Shown piece by piece: positions 1 through 14,182 of a stretch of DNA of 64,000 nucleotides. The translations under genes were made by a program, and so were the position numbers. The first letter of the stretch is position 1. The number at the start of each line of letters is the position of its first letter. Under the pieces are notes generated by a model. The model did no database searches, was not told the DNA's origin, and worked only from the letters and a program-made list of their open reading frames with translations. The DNA comes from Halichondria panicea (Eukaryota > Porifera > Demospongiae > Suberitida > Halichondriidae): the NCBI RefSeq assembly GCF_963675165.1, contig NC_087387.1, positions 118,501 to 182,500 of the forward strand, in the 5' to 3' direction.

Positions 1-4865
<4,865 letters not shown>

Positions 4866-5171
4866 GCAATTCCTCTGCAGGAATAAATTCATGGACTGTA
4901 AAAATCAAAATTAATACAAAAACAATTTTTCATCTGATTTCCGGTATAATTATGGTTTTATATGGATGGCAGTTATATGGTTTATAAGTTCATAGTTCAA
5001 GCCTGGCCCTATTATCGTTTAATGTGACGTATTATGCTCTACAATGATGATAAACTGAAAAACTTTATGCTATTGACAGGAATTGAACTGGAACCGATCT
5101 ATAACGCTACTACTACCTGGAGTGAACATCATGATAATAATACAATCTGAATGTAAGTGTTCCAGTCAGTA

Positions 5172-5760
5172 TCAAGTGTTGGTGGCTCTTCCCTTGCCTA
5201 GTTTATAGGCTCTCACGATAGCTTTCTCCTCCAGTTGTCTGTTGAGCCGTGCTCTAGACATCCTCTTCCTCTTTGTAACCTCCCCACCTCCAAGGAGACC
5301 TTTGACCTGTCTCTCTAACAAAACACTCACATTGAAATCATCAGGCATCTGTGTAAGGGTTTGTGTACATGTGGGTGTGGTTAGAGTGGGTGTACTCACC
5401 TGCACATAGCGTATCTGGTTGCCATGGATGAACAACTGCTCGTACTCCACACTCTCATCCTACACACACACACACACACAGTGTATATATTGCATGATAC
5501 TGCATATAAACTTACATTCAGTTTTCTCAGTGTTGATTTGGTCAAGGTGACACTGTAGGAAAAGGATGACTGTATTGAGGAGCACACACACGATCAACTT
5601 ACTTCATATTGGAGTCAACCATAGCCACAGTTCCACACACAGTCAGCTCATTACGCAGCTCTATGATAGTGGGGCGACCTGCCATCGCCTGAAGGAGACA
5701 CACAAGACTCTTGGCAGAGTTATACCTCTCTGTCTTAGTGAACAACCCTGGAGCAGCCAT
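5172..5760 (-). CDS. LSM10: U7 snRNP Sm-like protein LSm10
   Basis: LSm10 with LSm11 replaces SmD1/SmD2 in the U7 snRNP that processes histone pre-mRNA 3' ends. Four exons on the minus strand: 5603-5760, 5516-5552, 5400-5459 and 5172-5348, with consistent phases and GT-AG borders. The protein is about 144 residues. It starts MAAPGLFTKTERYNSAKSL, then shows the Sm1 motif (ALQGxxTxxELRNE-type strand, VAMVDSNMN) and the Sm2 motif (LFIHGNQIRYVQMPDD), which resembles LSm10 with its 'RYV..PDD' rather than SmD1. The C-terminus is basic (TKRKRMSRARLNRQ). The gene is head-to-head with MTRR (93 bp between ATGs) and tail-to-tail with MARS1. A decayed copy of the last exon lies at about 52785-52870. SmD1 is the alternative; the Sm2 sequence and the lack of an RG tail argue against it. 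Confidence 0.88.
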
Positions 5761-5853
5761 TTTCCAAGTCCATTAGGAAGTTGTTGAGGTAATGATCTTT
5801 ACCCACTATCCAGCCAAAGTGTTTTGCTTGACGATCTTTACCAATATTAAAGC
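5761..5853. promoter_or_regulatory. Shared bidirectional promoter of LSM10 and MTRR
   Basis: Only 93 bp separate the divergent start codons of LSM10 (5760, minus) and MTRR (5854, plus), so both 5' leaders and any core promoter must overlap here. The decamer GATCTTTACC occurs twice (about 5789-5798 and 5832-5841), which could be a shared factor site. No TATA box is obvious, as expected for housekeeping genes. Function is inferred from geometry. Confidence 0.6.
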
Positions 5854-8800
5854 ATGGCCACCACTAAAGATGAGGAAAAAAAGTTTCTACTGGTGTTTGG
5901 TAGTGAAACAGGCCAAGCCAAAGCCATTGCAGAGATCATCAGAGACAAGGCCCTAGAGAGAGGCCTGCTACCTGACACACTCTGCTTCAGTCAATATAAC
6001 AAGGGGGTATGAGATGCATACATGTACTTGTATTATGATACCTGCAGTATTAATCATACACACTGAGTGCTTTATCTGGTACTCGATTATAAGCGTATTA
6101 GTAGATATTGCCCCTAGTAACGATGATTATTAATATACATTGCTTCTTAGTTCAAGCTGCCTACTGAGCGTGCGCTGGTGGTGGTTGTGAGTACTACGGG
6201 AGATGGGGATCCCCCCGAGACTGTGAGGAAGGCGTGGCGTCGTCTCAAGGGGAAGTCCCTCTCGTCCGATCATCTCAAGCACCTCCACTTTGCTCTACTA
6301 GGTAAGCGCACTAATTGTCCCATCTAATTTATTCTTTTAATTGGCAGGTTTAGGGGATACTAACTATGATAACTTTTGTAACATGGGCAAAATGCTGAGT
6401 CAGCGATTATTGGAGCTCGGAGCGACTGCATTTCATCCTCCCGGATTTGCCGACGATGCAGTAGGGTGAGCTAACTAAATGGGTATGGCCTCACTGATAA
6501 AGCCCCACCCCTTTTAGACTAGAGGATGTGGTAGAGCCATGGATAGAGGGATTGTGGAGTCCACTCGTGCGCCTACTATCAGGAGAGGAGGACAGTAACC
6601 ATGACAGCAACGCTATCTCCATGACAACTGAGCCAAGTGAAGAAGCTGTGGATACAATAGTTGAAAAGGAAACTACTTTGTTAACATCATCCCCCACTCG
6701 TAGTAGCCATGGCAACACTCAGACAACTGATGTACTAGTGAAGGATGTCATTGCGTCATTATCAGATGACCTTCAGAGGTGTACTTTGAACCCTGTGACC
6801 CCACTCTCCCTCCCCACACCACCCCCCTCATATCTCACAGTGACTCTAGGGGAGACAACAGACAACACGTTCCCGTTCAATAAGATACCTTATCGATTAG
6901 GCTCTCGGGTATCCATGGCAACTATTACAAGCTCAAAACAACTGACAAACGAAGGAGCTGTCAAAAAAACGCTAGAAATGTCTTTTAGAATAATAGCAGT
7001 GAGTTAATGCTGTCGTGTATACATAGACACACTACTGTCCACCCTTGTAGGATGACATGCACTACGAGCCTGGTGATGCTGTGGGGTTTGTGTGCCCCTC
7101 CCCCTTTTCTGAGGTCCAGTGGTTGCTACGGAGACTTGATCTAACCTCACACGCACAACAGCAGATCATGATATCCATCCGTGAGAATACAACCAAGAAA
7201 AGTAATATCTCATTATAATTATAGCAATTAATGGTGACAGTATCTGCCCTACCCCCACAGAGGCCACGCCCCCTTCCCACGTCCCCACCCCCTGCACAGT
7301 GGAGCAGCTATTCAGCCACTGTCTTAACATCAGAGCAGTCCCTAAGAAAGTACGTCTACAATAATTATAACCTGTTGTACCAGCCACTGCTATTACATGA
7401 TAATACAAGTAAGTGACCATCATTATTATTATTAGCCGACTAGAAAAACATTTGCAGTAACTATGTGAAAAATTGCGCTGTACTTACAAGGAAGTTTCTG
7501 CGTGACTTATATTAATCTTATATGTCTCTCAGGCTTTTCTGTGTCTACTAGCAAAGCACTGTCGAGATGGAGGTGAGCAACGACGACTAGAGGAGCTCGC
7601 CAGCCGACAGTGTGGGGCACAATACACACGATTGTTCACAGAGCTGCGTACTGATCTCCTGGATCTACTCAACTCCTTTCCTTCTTGTCGACCTCCACTG
7701 GACATATTGATTGGTGGGAGTATAATCAACCGTTTCATATTACTTACTCTAATTAACTGAACTATTCACTTGCAGAGAATTTGCCGCGATTGCAACCACG
7801 CTACTACTCAGTCACCAGGTATATAGCACACACACACACACCACCCACACACTCACTCACTCCACTACACACACAAACACTCCACACAGCTCTCCCCTGA
7901 CAGACCCGCACAGTTTGACAGTAGCTTTCAATGTGGAGCACCTCCCTCCGCGCTCATGGGGCGTGGCCAATAGGTGTGGTCTCGCTACAGGGTGGCTGGA
8001 GCTGGCAGCCAATCAGATTACAGTATCCCCTGTACAGGTATGTTCATACAACTAAATCTTAGACAATTTAGGTTATGTATTTTCTTGATTCAGATTCCAG
8101 TATTTCCAAGATCTCAGAATCCATTCCGACTGCCCCGCAACCCTATGACCCCCATCATCATGATAGGACCCGGCACGGGGGTAGCTCCCTTCATTGGCTT
8201 CCTACGGCATATGGCACAACAGAGAGTGGGTGGGGCCACTCAGAGGAGGGCGTGGCTATTCTTCGGCTGTAGACACCCTCACCTTGACTACTTATACCAG
8301 TGAGTCTTTGGAGCACATAAATGGGCCTGTTTTGATAGGTAGTTTTGACTGTTGGGATTGTCCAATTTCAATGTAACAGGTAATTCTGTACATTGTGTAG
8401 TAGCTCTTTGATTATTTGTGTGCTTAGGAAGTTGCTTTTGTCATTTGCAGGAAAGAGCTTGTCCAGTTTCAATCTAGTGGAGTGCTTACTAAACTAACGG
8501 TGACCTTCTCGAGGCCGGTTGGTGAAGTAGGTGTGGCTAGTGAAGTGGGCGGGACTGGTTACGTACAGGACAGAGTTCGTGTTGAGTGGCGTGAGGTGGG
8601 GGAGTGGATCGTGGAACACCAAGCCACTGTCTACATGTGTGGGTGAGGCTAATACACATGTTGTACATGTGCTAGATGCTTCCACCACACATGTTGTACA
8701 TGTGCTAGATGCTTCCACCACACTTGTTGTACATGTGCTAGATGCTTCCACCACACTAGTCTTGAAATGCAACCTTATAGCTTTTAGAGAAAACATAAGT

Positions 8801-8943
8801 CAAGCACTACATGACCTGTGTGCTAGCACTACATGTATATAAGTGAGGTGGAAGGTTGTGTACATGTGCACGCTATGAGATTAGTGATGATTGTAACTAA
8901 AGAGCATCACAAGTGCTTCCACACACACACACACACACACACA

Positions 8944-8982
<39 letters not shown>

Positions 8983-9559
8983 GCACACACACACACTGTA
9001 GTGATGCAGTGACTATGCTGAGGGACACACAACACGCTCACACACACACACACACACCCCCACACACACACACACCCACACACACACACACACACACACT
9101 CTGTAGTGATGCAGTGACTATGCTGAGGGACACACAACACGCTCACACACACACACACACACCCCCACACACACACACACCCACACACACACACACACAC
9201 ACTCTGTAGTGATGCAGTGACTATGCTGAGGGACACACAACACGCTCACACACACACACACACACCCCCACACACACACACACCCACACACACACACACA
9301 CACACACTCTGTAGTGATGCAGTGACTATGCTGAGGGACACACAACTCGCTCTGCAGGAGGTCATTGCACGCTATCTGGCATCAGGTAACCAACTCACTA
9401 CACATCATTTGCTAGTTAGACCACCATTACCAACTATTGACGTACATTGCAATATTATGTGTATTTTGTGCAGGTTCATCCGTTTCTGCTGAGTCGGCAG
9501 ACAAGGTGGTTGCTAGGATACGAGAGGAGGGGCGGCTGCTAGTGGACCTGTGGACTTGA
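5854..9559 (+). CDS. MTRR: Methionine synthase reductase (diflavin NADPH reductase)
   Basis: Reduces the oxidised cobalamin of methionine synthase, passing electrons NADPH-FAD-FMN-cob(II)alamin. Coding starts at ATG 5854. The flavodoxin FMN domain shows FGSETGQAKAIAE (about 5890), VVSTTGDGDPP and LLGLGDTNYDNFCNMGK. A Ser/Thr-rich linker follows (about 6560-6830), then the FAD domain (YEPGDAVGFVCP about 7062; RLQPRYYSV about 7790) and the NADP domain (MIGPGTGVAPFIGFLRH about 8160; WLFFGCRHPHLDYLYQKEL about 8250 onward; YVQDRV, VYMCG about 8565-8645). The last exons give DAVTMLRDTQ (about 9320) and the C-terminal tail LLVDLWT, with the Trp that covers FAD, ending at TGA 9557-9559. Human MTRR shares this order and the spacer length. 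The intron before the last-but-one exon contains the repeats described separately. Confidence 0.95.
8650..8765 (+). repeat. 30-bp tandem repeat in an MTRR intron
   Basis: Three near-perfect copies of a 30-bp unit containing TTGTACATGTGCTAGATGC and TTCCACCACA. The unit includes the palindrome TGTACATGT-like core. A further related piece (CTAGCACTACATGTATAT) follows at about 8822. Confidence 0.9.
8920..9352 (+). repeat. CA repeat array carrying four copies of an MTRR exon edge
   Basis: A unit of about 104 bp comprises (CA)n, a CT(CT)GTAG acceptor and the exon start GATGCAGTGACTATGCTGAG followed by GGACACACAAC. It is present four times, with exon pieces at about 9001, 9107, 9211 and 9315. The first three run back into CA repeats after ACACGCTCAC. 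Only the fourth continues as coding sequence (ACTCGCTCTGCAGGAGGTC). The array is thus a tandem duplication of intron tail plus exon head. Confidence 0.93.
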
Positions 9560-9840
9560 ACACAGTGCGTCATGTTTTTATCATCCAAACTGTTTAATTA
9601 ATTATCTTTACTTTCTTAATTATTTATTGTGGCCCGTCAGTTTGTGCACTGGCTTTACTGTTGATGTTTGCTACATTATTTATTGCATGCATTTGGTTGG
9701 TTGGTTTCTGCAATTGCGATACTAATACTGTAACTGTAAAACTAGAGCTAATCATTTCATTAACCTATTATATATTTAAAGCCAATCTTTGTGGAGACAT
9801 TACTTCATTGCTGGCTACAGTGTTGAAGCTTGTGCTTATA
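9560..9840 (+). other. MTRR 3' flank, AT-rich, no gene seen
   Basis: AT-rich sequence following the MTRR stop codon, with no splice-consistent coding potential. It presumably contains the 3' UTR and polyadenylation site; ATTATTTATTG-like AU-rich motifs occur at about 9620 and 9670. Confidence 0.5.
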
Positions 9841-9844
9841 GAGT

Positions 9845-9924
9845 ATTAGTGTCTGTGTGTATGTGTGTAGCCTGTGAGGGTAGCACCTTGTGTGTGTATG
9901 TGTGTAGCCTGTGAGAGTAGCACC

Positions 9925-9983
<59 letters not shown>

Positions 9984-10366
9984 TGTGTGTGTAGCCTGTG
10001 AGGGTAGCACCTTGTGTGTGCATGTGTGTAGCCTGTGAGAGTAGCACCTTGTGGTGTGTGTGTGTGTGTGTGTAGCCTGTGAGGGTAGCACCTTGTGTGT
10101 GTGTGTGTGTGTGTGTAGCCTGTGAGGGTAGCACCTTGTGTGTGCATGTGTGTAGCCTGTGAGGGTAGCACCTTGTGTGTGTGTGTGTGTGTGTGTAGCC
10201 TGTGAGGGTAGCACCTTGTGTGTGTGTGTGTAGCCTGTGAGGGTAGCACCTTGCGTGTGCATGTGTGTAGACTGTGAGGGTAGCACCTTGTGTGCATGTG
10301 TGTAGCCTGTGAGGGTAGCACCTTGTGTGTGTAGCCTGTGAGGGTAGCACCTTGCGTGTGGTGGCA
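9845..10366 (+). repeat. GT-rich minisatellite with TAGCCTGTGAGGGTAGCACC units
   Basis: At least twelve copies of TAGCCTGTGAGGGTAGCACC (some with GAGAG or TAGACTGTG variants) are each separated by (GT)n tracts of 6 to about 60 bp. The architecture matches the exon-edge arrays in MARS1 and MTRR (GT tract, TAG, about 20 bp unique), but no parent exon is recognisable in the window. Long reading frames across it are translations of simple sequence. Confidence 0.92.
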
Positions 10367-10565
10367 TACCCCTAAATCACTGTAGTGAGCATTGAAAGGC
10401 TAACTTCCATCCATTTACAGAAATGTAGTGTGTACTGTGTCCAGTTCCTTCCACTATTATAGAATCTCTTGAAGCTGGCTAGTCAACATGTGGGTCTTTA
10501 ATCCTAGCTCTTAATGCATGGGACAAGTGTGTTTCTTTCATTTGTCAGTATCTCAGACTCTAGCC

Positions 10566-11090
10566 ATGAAGTTGTTGGTAGCTCTAGTCCTCCTGGTAGT
10601 TGCATGCAGCCTAACAACGGCCTACCAAGTCGACCGTAGTTCACTCAAGCATCTACTCGAGAGGCTGCTTACTAAACAGCTGCTCACTAAACAGCTGCTA
10701 CGTGCGAGAAATGAGCAAGAAGACACTGGCTTCACACCCATCACTACCTTCCCTCCCTTTACCTTCCCTCCATTTGATCATGGTACGACGTTTAACCCCC
10801 CTACACCCGCTAGTACGACGTTTAACCCCCCTACCACTGATAGTACGACTTTTAACCCCCCTACCACTGATAGTACGACTTTTAACCCCCCTACCACTGC
10901 TACCTCGACTACCAGTCCACCTCCAACCAGTCCACCTCCAAAACGAAAGACGTGCTTCAAGCATCTCATCATAAAGTTCCTGTTAAAGAAGATTATGAAG
11001 AAAACTATTAAGCCACGGCGATGCTTCCTCTGTCGTATTCTGAAACGCTTCCCCCGCCCCCACAGGTTCTCCCGTGTCCCCAAATGGTGA
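10566..11090 (+). CDS. Secreted Thr/Pro-repeat protein with cationic C-terminal domain
   Basis: Single-exon gene of about 174 residues. An in-frame ATG at 10518 exists, but ATG 10566 gives a clean signal peptide (MKLLVALVLLVVACSLTTAY), as in the neighbouring genes. Residues 24-50 are Leu/Lys-rich (LLERLLTKQLLTKQLL, a duplicated TKQLL). They are followed by a TTF/PP-rich segment with repeats of STTFNPPTTD (about 10785-10905) encoded by a 33-bp near-identical tandem repeat. The last 45 or so residues are strongly basic (KKIMKKTIKPRR, RILKRFPRPHRF) and hold three Cys. The basic tail and secretion suggest a peptide that binds anionic surfaces: a defence peptide or an organic-matrix component. No family recognised. 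First gene of the secreted-protein cluster. Confidence 0.75.
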   Translation: MKLLVALVLLVVACSLTTAYQVDRSSLKHLLERLLTKQLLTKQLLRARNEQEDTGFTPITTFPPFTFPPFDHGTTFNPPTPASTTFNPPTTDSTTFNPPTTDSTTFNPPTTATSTTSPPPTSPPPKRKTCFKHLIIKFLLKKIMKKTIKPRRCFLCRILKRFPRPHRFSRVPKW

Positions 11091-11109
11091 TGGATCGATG
11101 GTTGGGGCA

Positions 11110-11292
11110 CAAGAACATTGAACGTAGTATATCCGTAGTGGCTATAATGACATAGACTAGTGTATTGTGTGTTCATAGTGACTATAATGGCATAGACTAG
11201 TGTATTGTGTGTTCATGATGACTAGACATAGACTAGTGTATTGTGTATTCATGATGACTAGACATAGACTAGTATTGTGTGTTCATGATGTT
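11110..11292 (+). repeat. Tandem repeat downstream of the Thr/Pro-rich gene
   Basis: Four to five imperfect copies, 40-48 bp long, of a unit containing CATAGACTAGTGTATTGTGT and GTTCATGATGACTAGA. It probably lies in the 3' UTR or just beyond it. Confidence 0.88.
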
Positions 11293-11384
11293 TTGTAGCT
11301 CGATCGTTATGAATTTGTGGCACAAGAATGAAAGTAATAACAATAATAGCTATTGTATAAATGCTAGCATGCCGATAGTCTCAG

Positions 11385-11768
11385 CTAGCCTAGTAGTCCA
11401 CCAACCAGCTTGTCCACCATGTTGAGGATCTCAGCTTGCATCACGACGTCATCACTGCTACTGCTGTCCTCGTCATCGTCATCGTCATCGTCACGGCGAC
11501 GGCCTTTGCGACCCCTTCGTTTCTTTGAGTGTTTATGATTCTTTTGTATATCAGCTTGCACGATGGCCTCTTCATTATTGAGTAGTAGATCATCCATTGT
11601 CTGAATGTTTGTTACCATCTCCTCTTGATTGACTAGCTGTTGAAGTCTTGTTAGAATATCAGTAATAGCTTCTTCTTCTTCAGTAGCTATCTCGTTGTCT
11701 AGTGAAGCGGCCAGTGTAGCTGTGGCCAGTATAGCACTAGCGGCTACTAGGAGCAGTAGTATCTTCAT
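11385..11768 (-). CDS. Small secreted acidic protein with C-terminal GGLLG motif (family member A)
   Basis: Intronless, 127 residues. Start at the ATG giving the signal peptide MKILLLLVAASAILATATLA; upstream in-frame codons would place about 57 non-signal residues first. The mature protein has an acidic helix-prone section (ATEEEEAITDILTRLQQLV), a basic block (KKRRGRKGRRR) immediately followed by a run of Asp/Glu/Ser (seven Asp, Glu, Asp, four Ser), and ends in MVDKLVGGLLG. The C-terminus matches two other genes nearby (ending at 12377 and 14183). The basic block could be a processing site and the acidic run a cation-binding segment. A TATA element sits about 50 bp upstream of the ATG. No known family recognised. 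Confidence 0.8.
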   Translation of the reverse strand: MKILLLLVAASAILATATLAASLDNEIATEEEEAITDILTRLQQLVNQEEMVTNIQTMDDLLLNNEEAIVQADIQKNHKHSKKRRGRKGRRRDDDDDDDEDSSSSDDVVMQAEILNMVDKLVGGLLG

Positions 11769-11813
11769 GTTGATGGGGTGTACTGTATAGAGACAAGTGT
11801 GTGCAGTGCTCTG

Positions 11814-11821
11814 TGTTTTAT
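11814..11821 (-). promoter_or_regulatory. TATA box of secreted gene A
   Basis: TATAAAAC on the minus strand, 46-53 bp before the ATG at 11768. This spacing allows a short leader and is repeated in other genes of the cluster. Confidence 0.6.
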
Positions 11822-11989
11822 AGAGTTTGGTAGGGAAGAGGGTATTGTGTGGGACAATGGAGCTGTGGTCCAACATGTCACCATGAGCTGAATCAAGAGA
11901 GCGGATATTGAGGGCTTTCAATGAGGAATTGAAACACAACAGCTGTTGACACTGTAATTACACATGTTGATATTGTTTATTATTGCTAT

Positions 11990-12370
11990 TCTGTGTTACA
12001 TTCGAATATTCATTCATTCATTCAGTGCATGATTGTTTTACAACACTTAAGCTAGTAATTATAATTATGGATTACGATGCATTATTGGCCCTGAGGCTCA
12101 TCTGTTGCTATAGCCCCTGCAATGCTCAGCTCTCTCCACACATATGTACACAATGCCACTAGTCCATATAATTATACAATGCTTTATAGCCATCTTGCAT
12201 GTTTCCAAAACCCACTGTGTATAATGTGTTTTACTCGTTGTATTAATTTGAATTATTTTGCCAAAACTTTATTTCAATCACCACAGGTACATACATGCGT
12301 GTTAGCATCACACAATTAATGGACTAAGTCTAACAAGTCATTTGTTCTAGCTACACTTGATATAATGATA
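11990..12370. other. Intergenic AT-rich spacer
   Basis: Between secreted genes A and B. AT-rich, with no coding exon, RNA or repeat that I can support. A short (CATT)n run lies at about 12011-12022. Confidence 0.5.
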
Positions 12371-12376
12371 GTCCTC

Positions 12377-12682
12377 TCATCCCATTAGTCCTCCTAGCAG
12401 GTTGGTGAGCATGCCCTGCTTGTCGACGTAATCTTGTAGGTCCGCTAGCTCCTCGTTGTCAAGGAGACCGTACTCCTCAGCTCCAGCTAGAGCATCCAAT
12501 AGCGTGTCACTATCAACATCAGCTTCTTGTCTCTCTGCCAACTCTAGAATACTGTTGAGGAGATTGGAATACTGTGAGCGTCTGTTGCGGAGATGTGCAG
12601 CTGCTTGGGTGTCTCCAGCTGGTGCAGCGACGGCCATTGATGCAATGGTGGCAAAGACGGCTAGTAGGATGAAGGTGTTCAT
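12377..12682 (-). CDS. Small secreted protein with C-terminal GGLMG motif (family member B)
   Basis: Intronless, 101 residues. Signal peptide MNTFILLAVFATIASMAVA followed by APAGD. The mature part has a basic site (LRNRRS) at about residues 32-36, then a Leu/Glu/Asp-rich acidic helix region (ILELAERQEADVDSDTLLDA), and ends TNLLGGLMG-stop. The terminal Gly after LM would be a substrate for peptidylglycine amidation if the end is processed; this is inference. Same orientation and layout as members A and C. A TATA-like TACATAAG lies about 80 bp upstream (about 12763-12770). No database family recognised. Confidence 0.8.
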   Translation of the reverse strand: MNTFILLAVFATIASMAVAAPAGDTQAAAHLRNRRSQYSNLLNSILELAERQEADVDSDTLLDALAGAEEYGLLDNEELADLQDYVDKQGMLTNLLGGLMG

Positions 12683-12929
12683 ATTGTTGAGAGCTGTATT
12701 AATAGCGTTGTTGATAATGTGGATTGTTGATAAATGTGGATGATAATGCTTCAGGGCTTGGGCTTATGTAGGGAGGGGGGCAGGATGCGTTGCTCTGCAG
12801 TAAGGACGGGGGAACAATGGCACAATGGATGGTTTCAATGTTGGGGAAAAAACAGTATATATATAGAACAGTGCATTCAATAGTCTGTGTGTTCACTCAA
12901 CAGTGTGTACAATGTCATGCATCATTGAT

Positions 12930-14050
12930 CTAATTGAAAGTTAAAAATTTACTGAAGACCTTTCAATGATGTGTTTCAATCTAAACACTGAACGGGGCCA
13001 TAATTTGTCGCTTTTCAGCCTTGGACCATGGGGTTTATATTATCCATGGTATCGCCAAATTGGCAAATACTTTTATCTCTCAAATACGAAGTTTGATGAC
13101 ACTATTTGAAAGGTCTTTTTCTAAGCTTTCAGAAAATCATAAAATTGTTGACATTGGATCCACAGAATTCAAGTAAAGCAGCTGAAAGAGTTCCCAAACC
13201 ATTGGGAGGGGGGGGGGGGGTAGTCGAACATCTTTCAACAGCCATTAACTTGAGTATCGTTGATCCAATGTCAAACATTTTGTGATTTTCTGAAAGGTTA
13301 GAAAGATACCTTTCAAATGATGTGTTTCAATTCAAAATTTCTTTGGAGCCTAAATTTGACATTTTTCGGCCTTGGACCATGGGCTATAATCCATGGTATC
13401 GGCAAATTGGCAAATACTTTTATCTCTCAAATACGAAGTTTGATGACACCATTTGAAAGGTCTTTTTCTAAACTTTCAGAAAATCATAAAAATTAATGTT
13501 TAACATTGGATCCACAGAATTCAAGTTATAGCAGCTGAAAGAGTCCCCGAACCGTTGATTAAATTGTGGAGGGGGAACATCTTTCAACAGCCATTAACTT
13601 GAGTACCATTCATCTAATGTCAAAAATTTTATGATTTTTTGAAAGCTTAGAAAGAGACCTTTCAAATGATGTGTTTCAATCCAAAATTTCTTCGGAGCCT
13701 AAATTTGACATTTTTCGGCCTTGGACCATGGGCTATATATATAATCCATGGTATCGGCAAATTAGGCAAATACTTTTTGTTACTTTTTGTTACTTTTTTA
13801 CAAAGTTTGATGACACTATTTGAAAGGTCTTTTTCTAAGCTTTCAGAAAATCATAATATTTTTTGACATTGGATTCCACAGAATTCAAGTTATAGCAGCT
13901 GAAAGAGTCCCCCCCCCGAACCATTGATTAAATTGGGGAGGGGGGGGGGTAGTTGAACATCTTTTAACAGCCATTAACTTAAGCACCGTTCATCCAATGT
14001 CAAACTTTTTATGATTTTCTGAAAGCTTAAAAAGAGACCTTTCAACCCAA
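12930..14050 (+). repeat. Foldback satellite array A (three ~350-bp units)
   Basis: Three tandem units with period about 350 bp (GATGTGTTTCAAT anchors at about 12968, 13319 and 13669). Each unit has arms that are inverted copies of one another: CTGAAAGCTTAGAAAGAGAC plus CTTTCAAATGATG on the left, and CATTTGAAAGGTCTTTTTCT plus AAGCTTTCAGAAAATCAT on the right. The arms extend to about 100 bp with divergence and flank a core holding CCATGGGCTATAATCCATGG, a perfect-ended palindrome. Related arrays lie in introns of four genes in this window. Confidence 0.93.
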
Positions 14051-14182
14051 CTTTCCATGCCTACTAGTTGCTAGATAATACCACCATTAGAATAATGTTC
14101 TCATTCACAATAACTCATTGATTATAGCATAACATTATAACTATAGCTAGCTAACTGCAACAGTTCAATACAGTGCATGCTT

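Noticed and set aside
9805-10367. Three overlapping minus-strand frames of 160-180 codons
   Set aside because: They translate the (GT)n minisatellite in all three frames; no splice or codon signal.
12377-12682. Tachykinin-like GLM-amide peptide reading of the GGLMG end
   Set aside because: The FxGLM signature and flanking dibasic sites are missing, and sister genes end GGLLG; the resemblance is limited to three residues.
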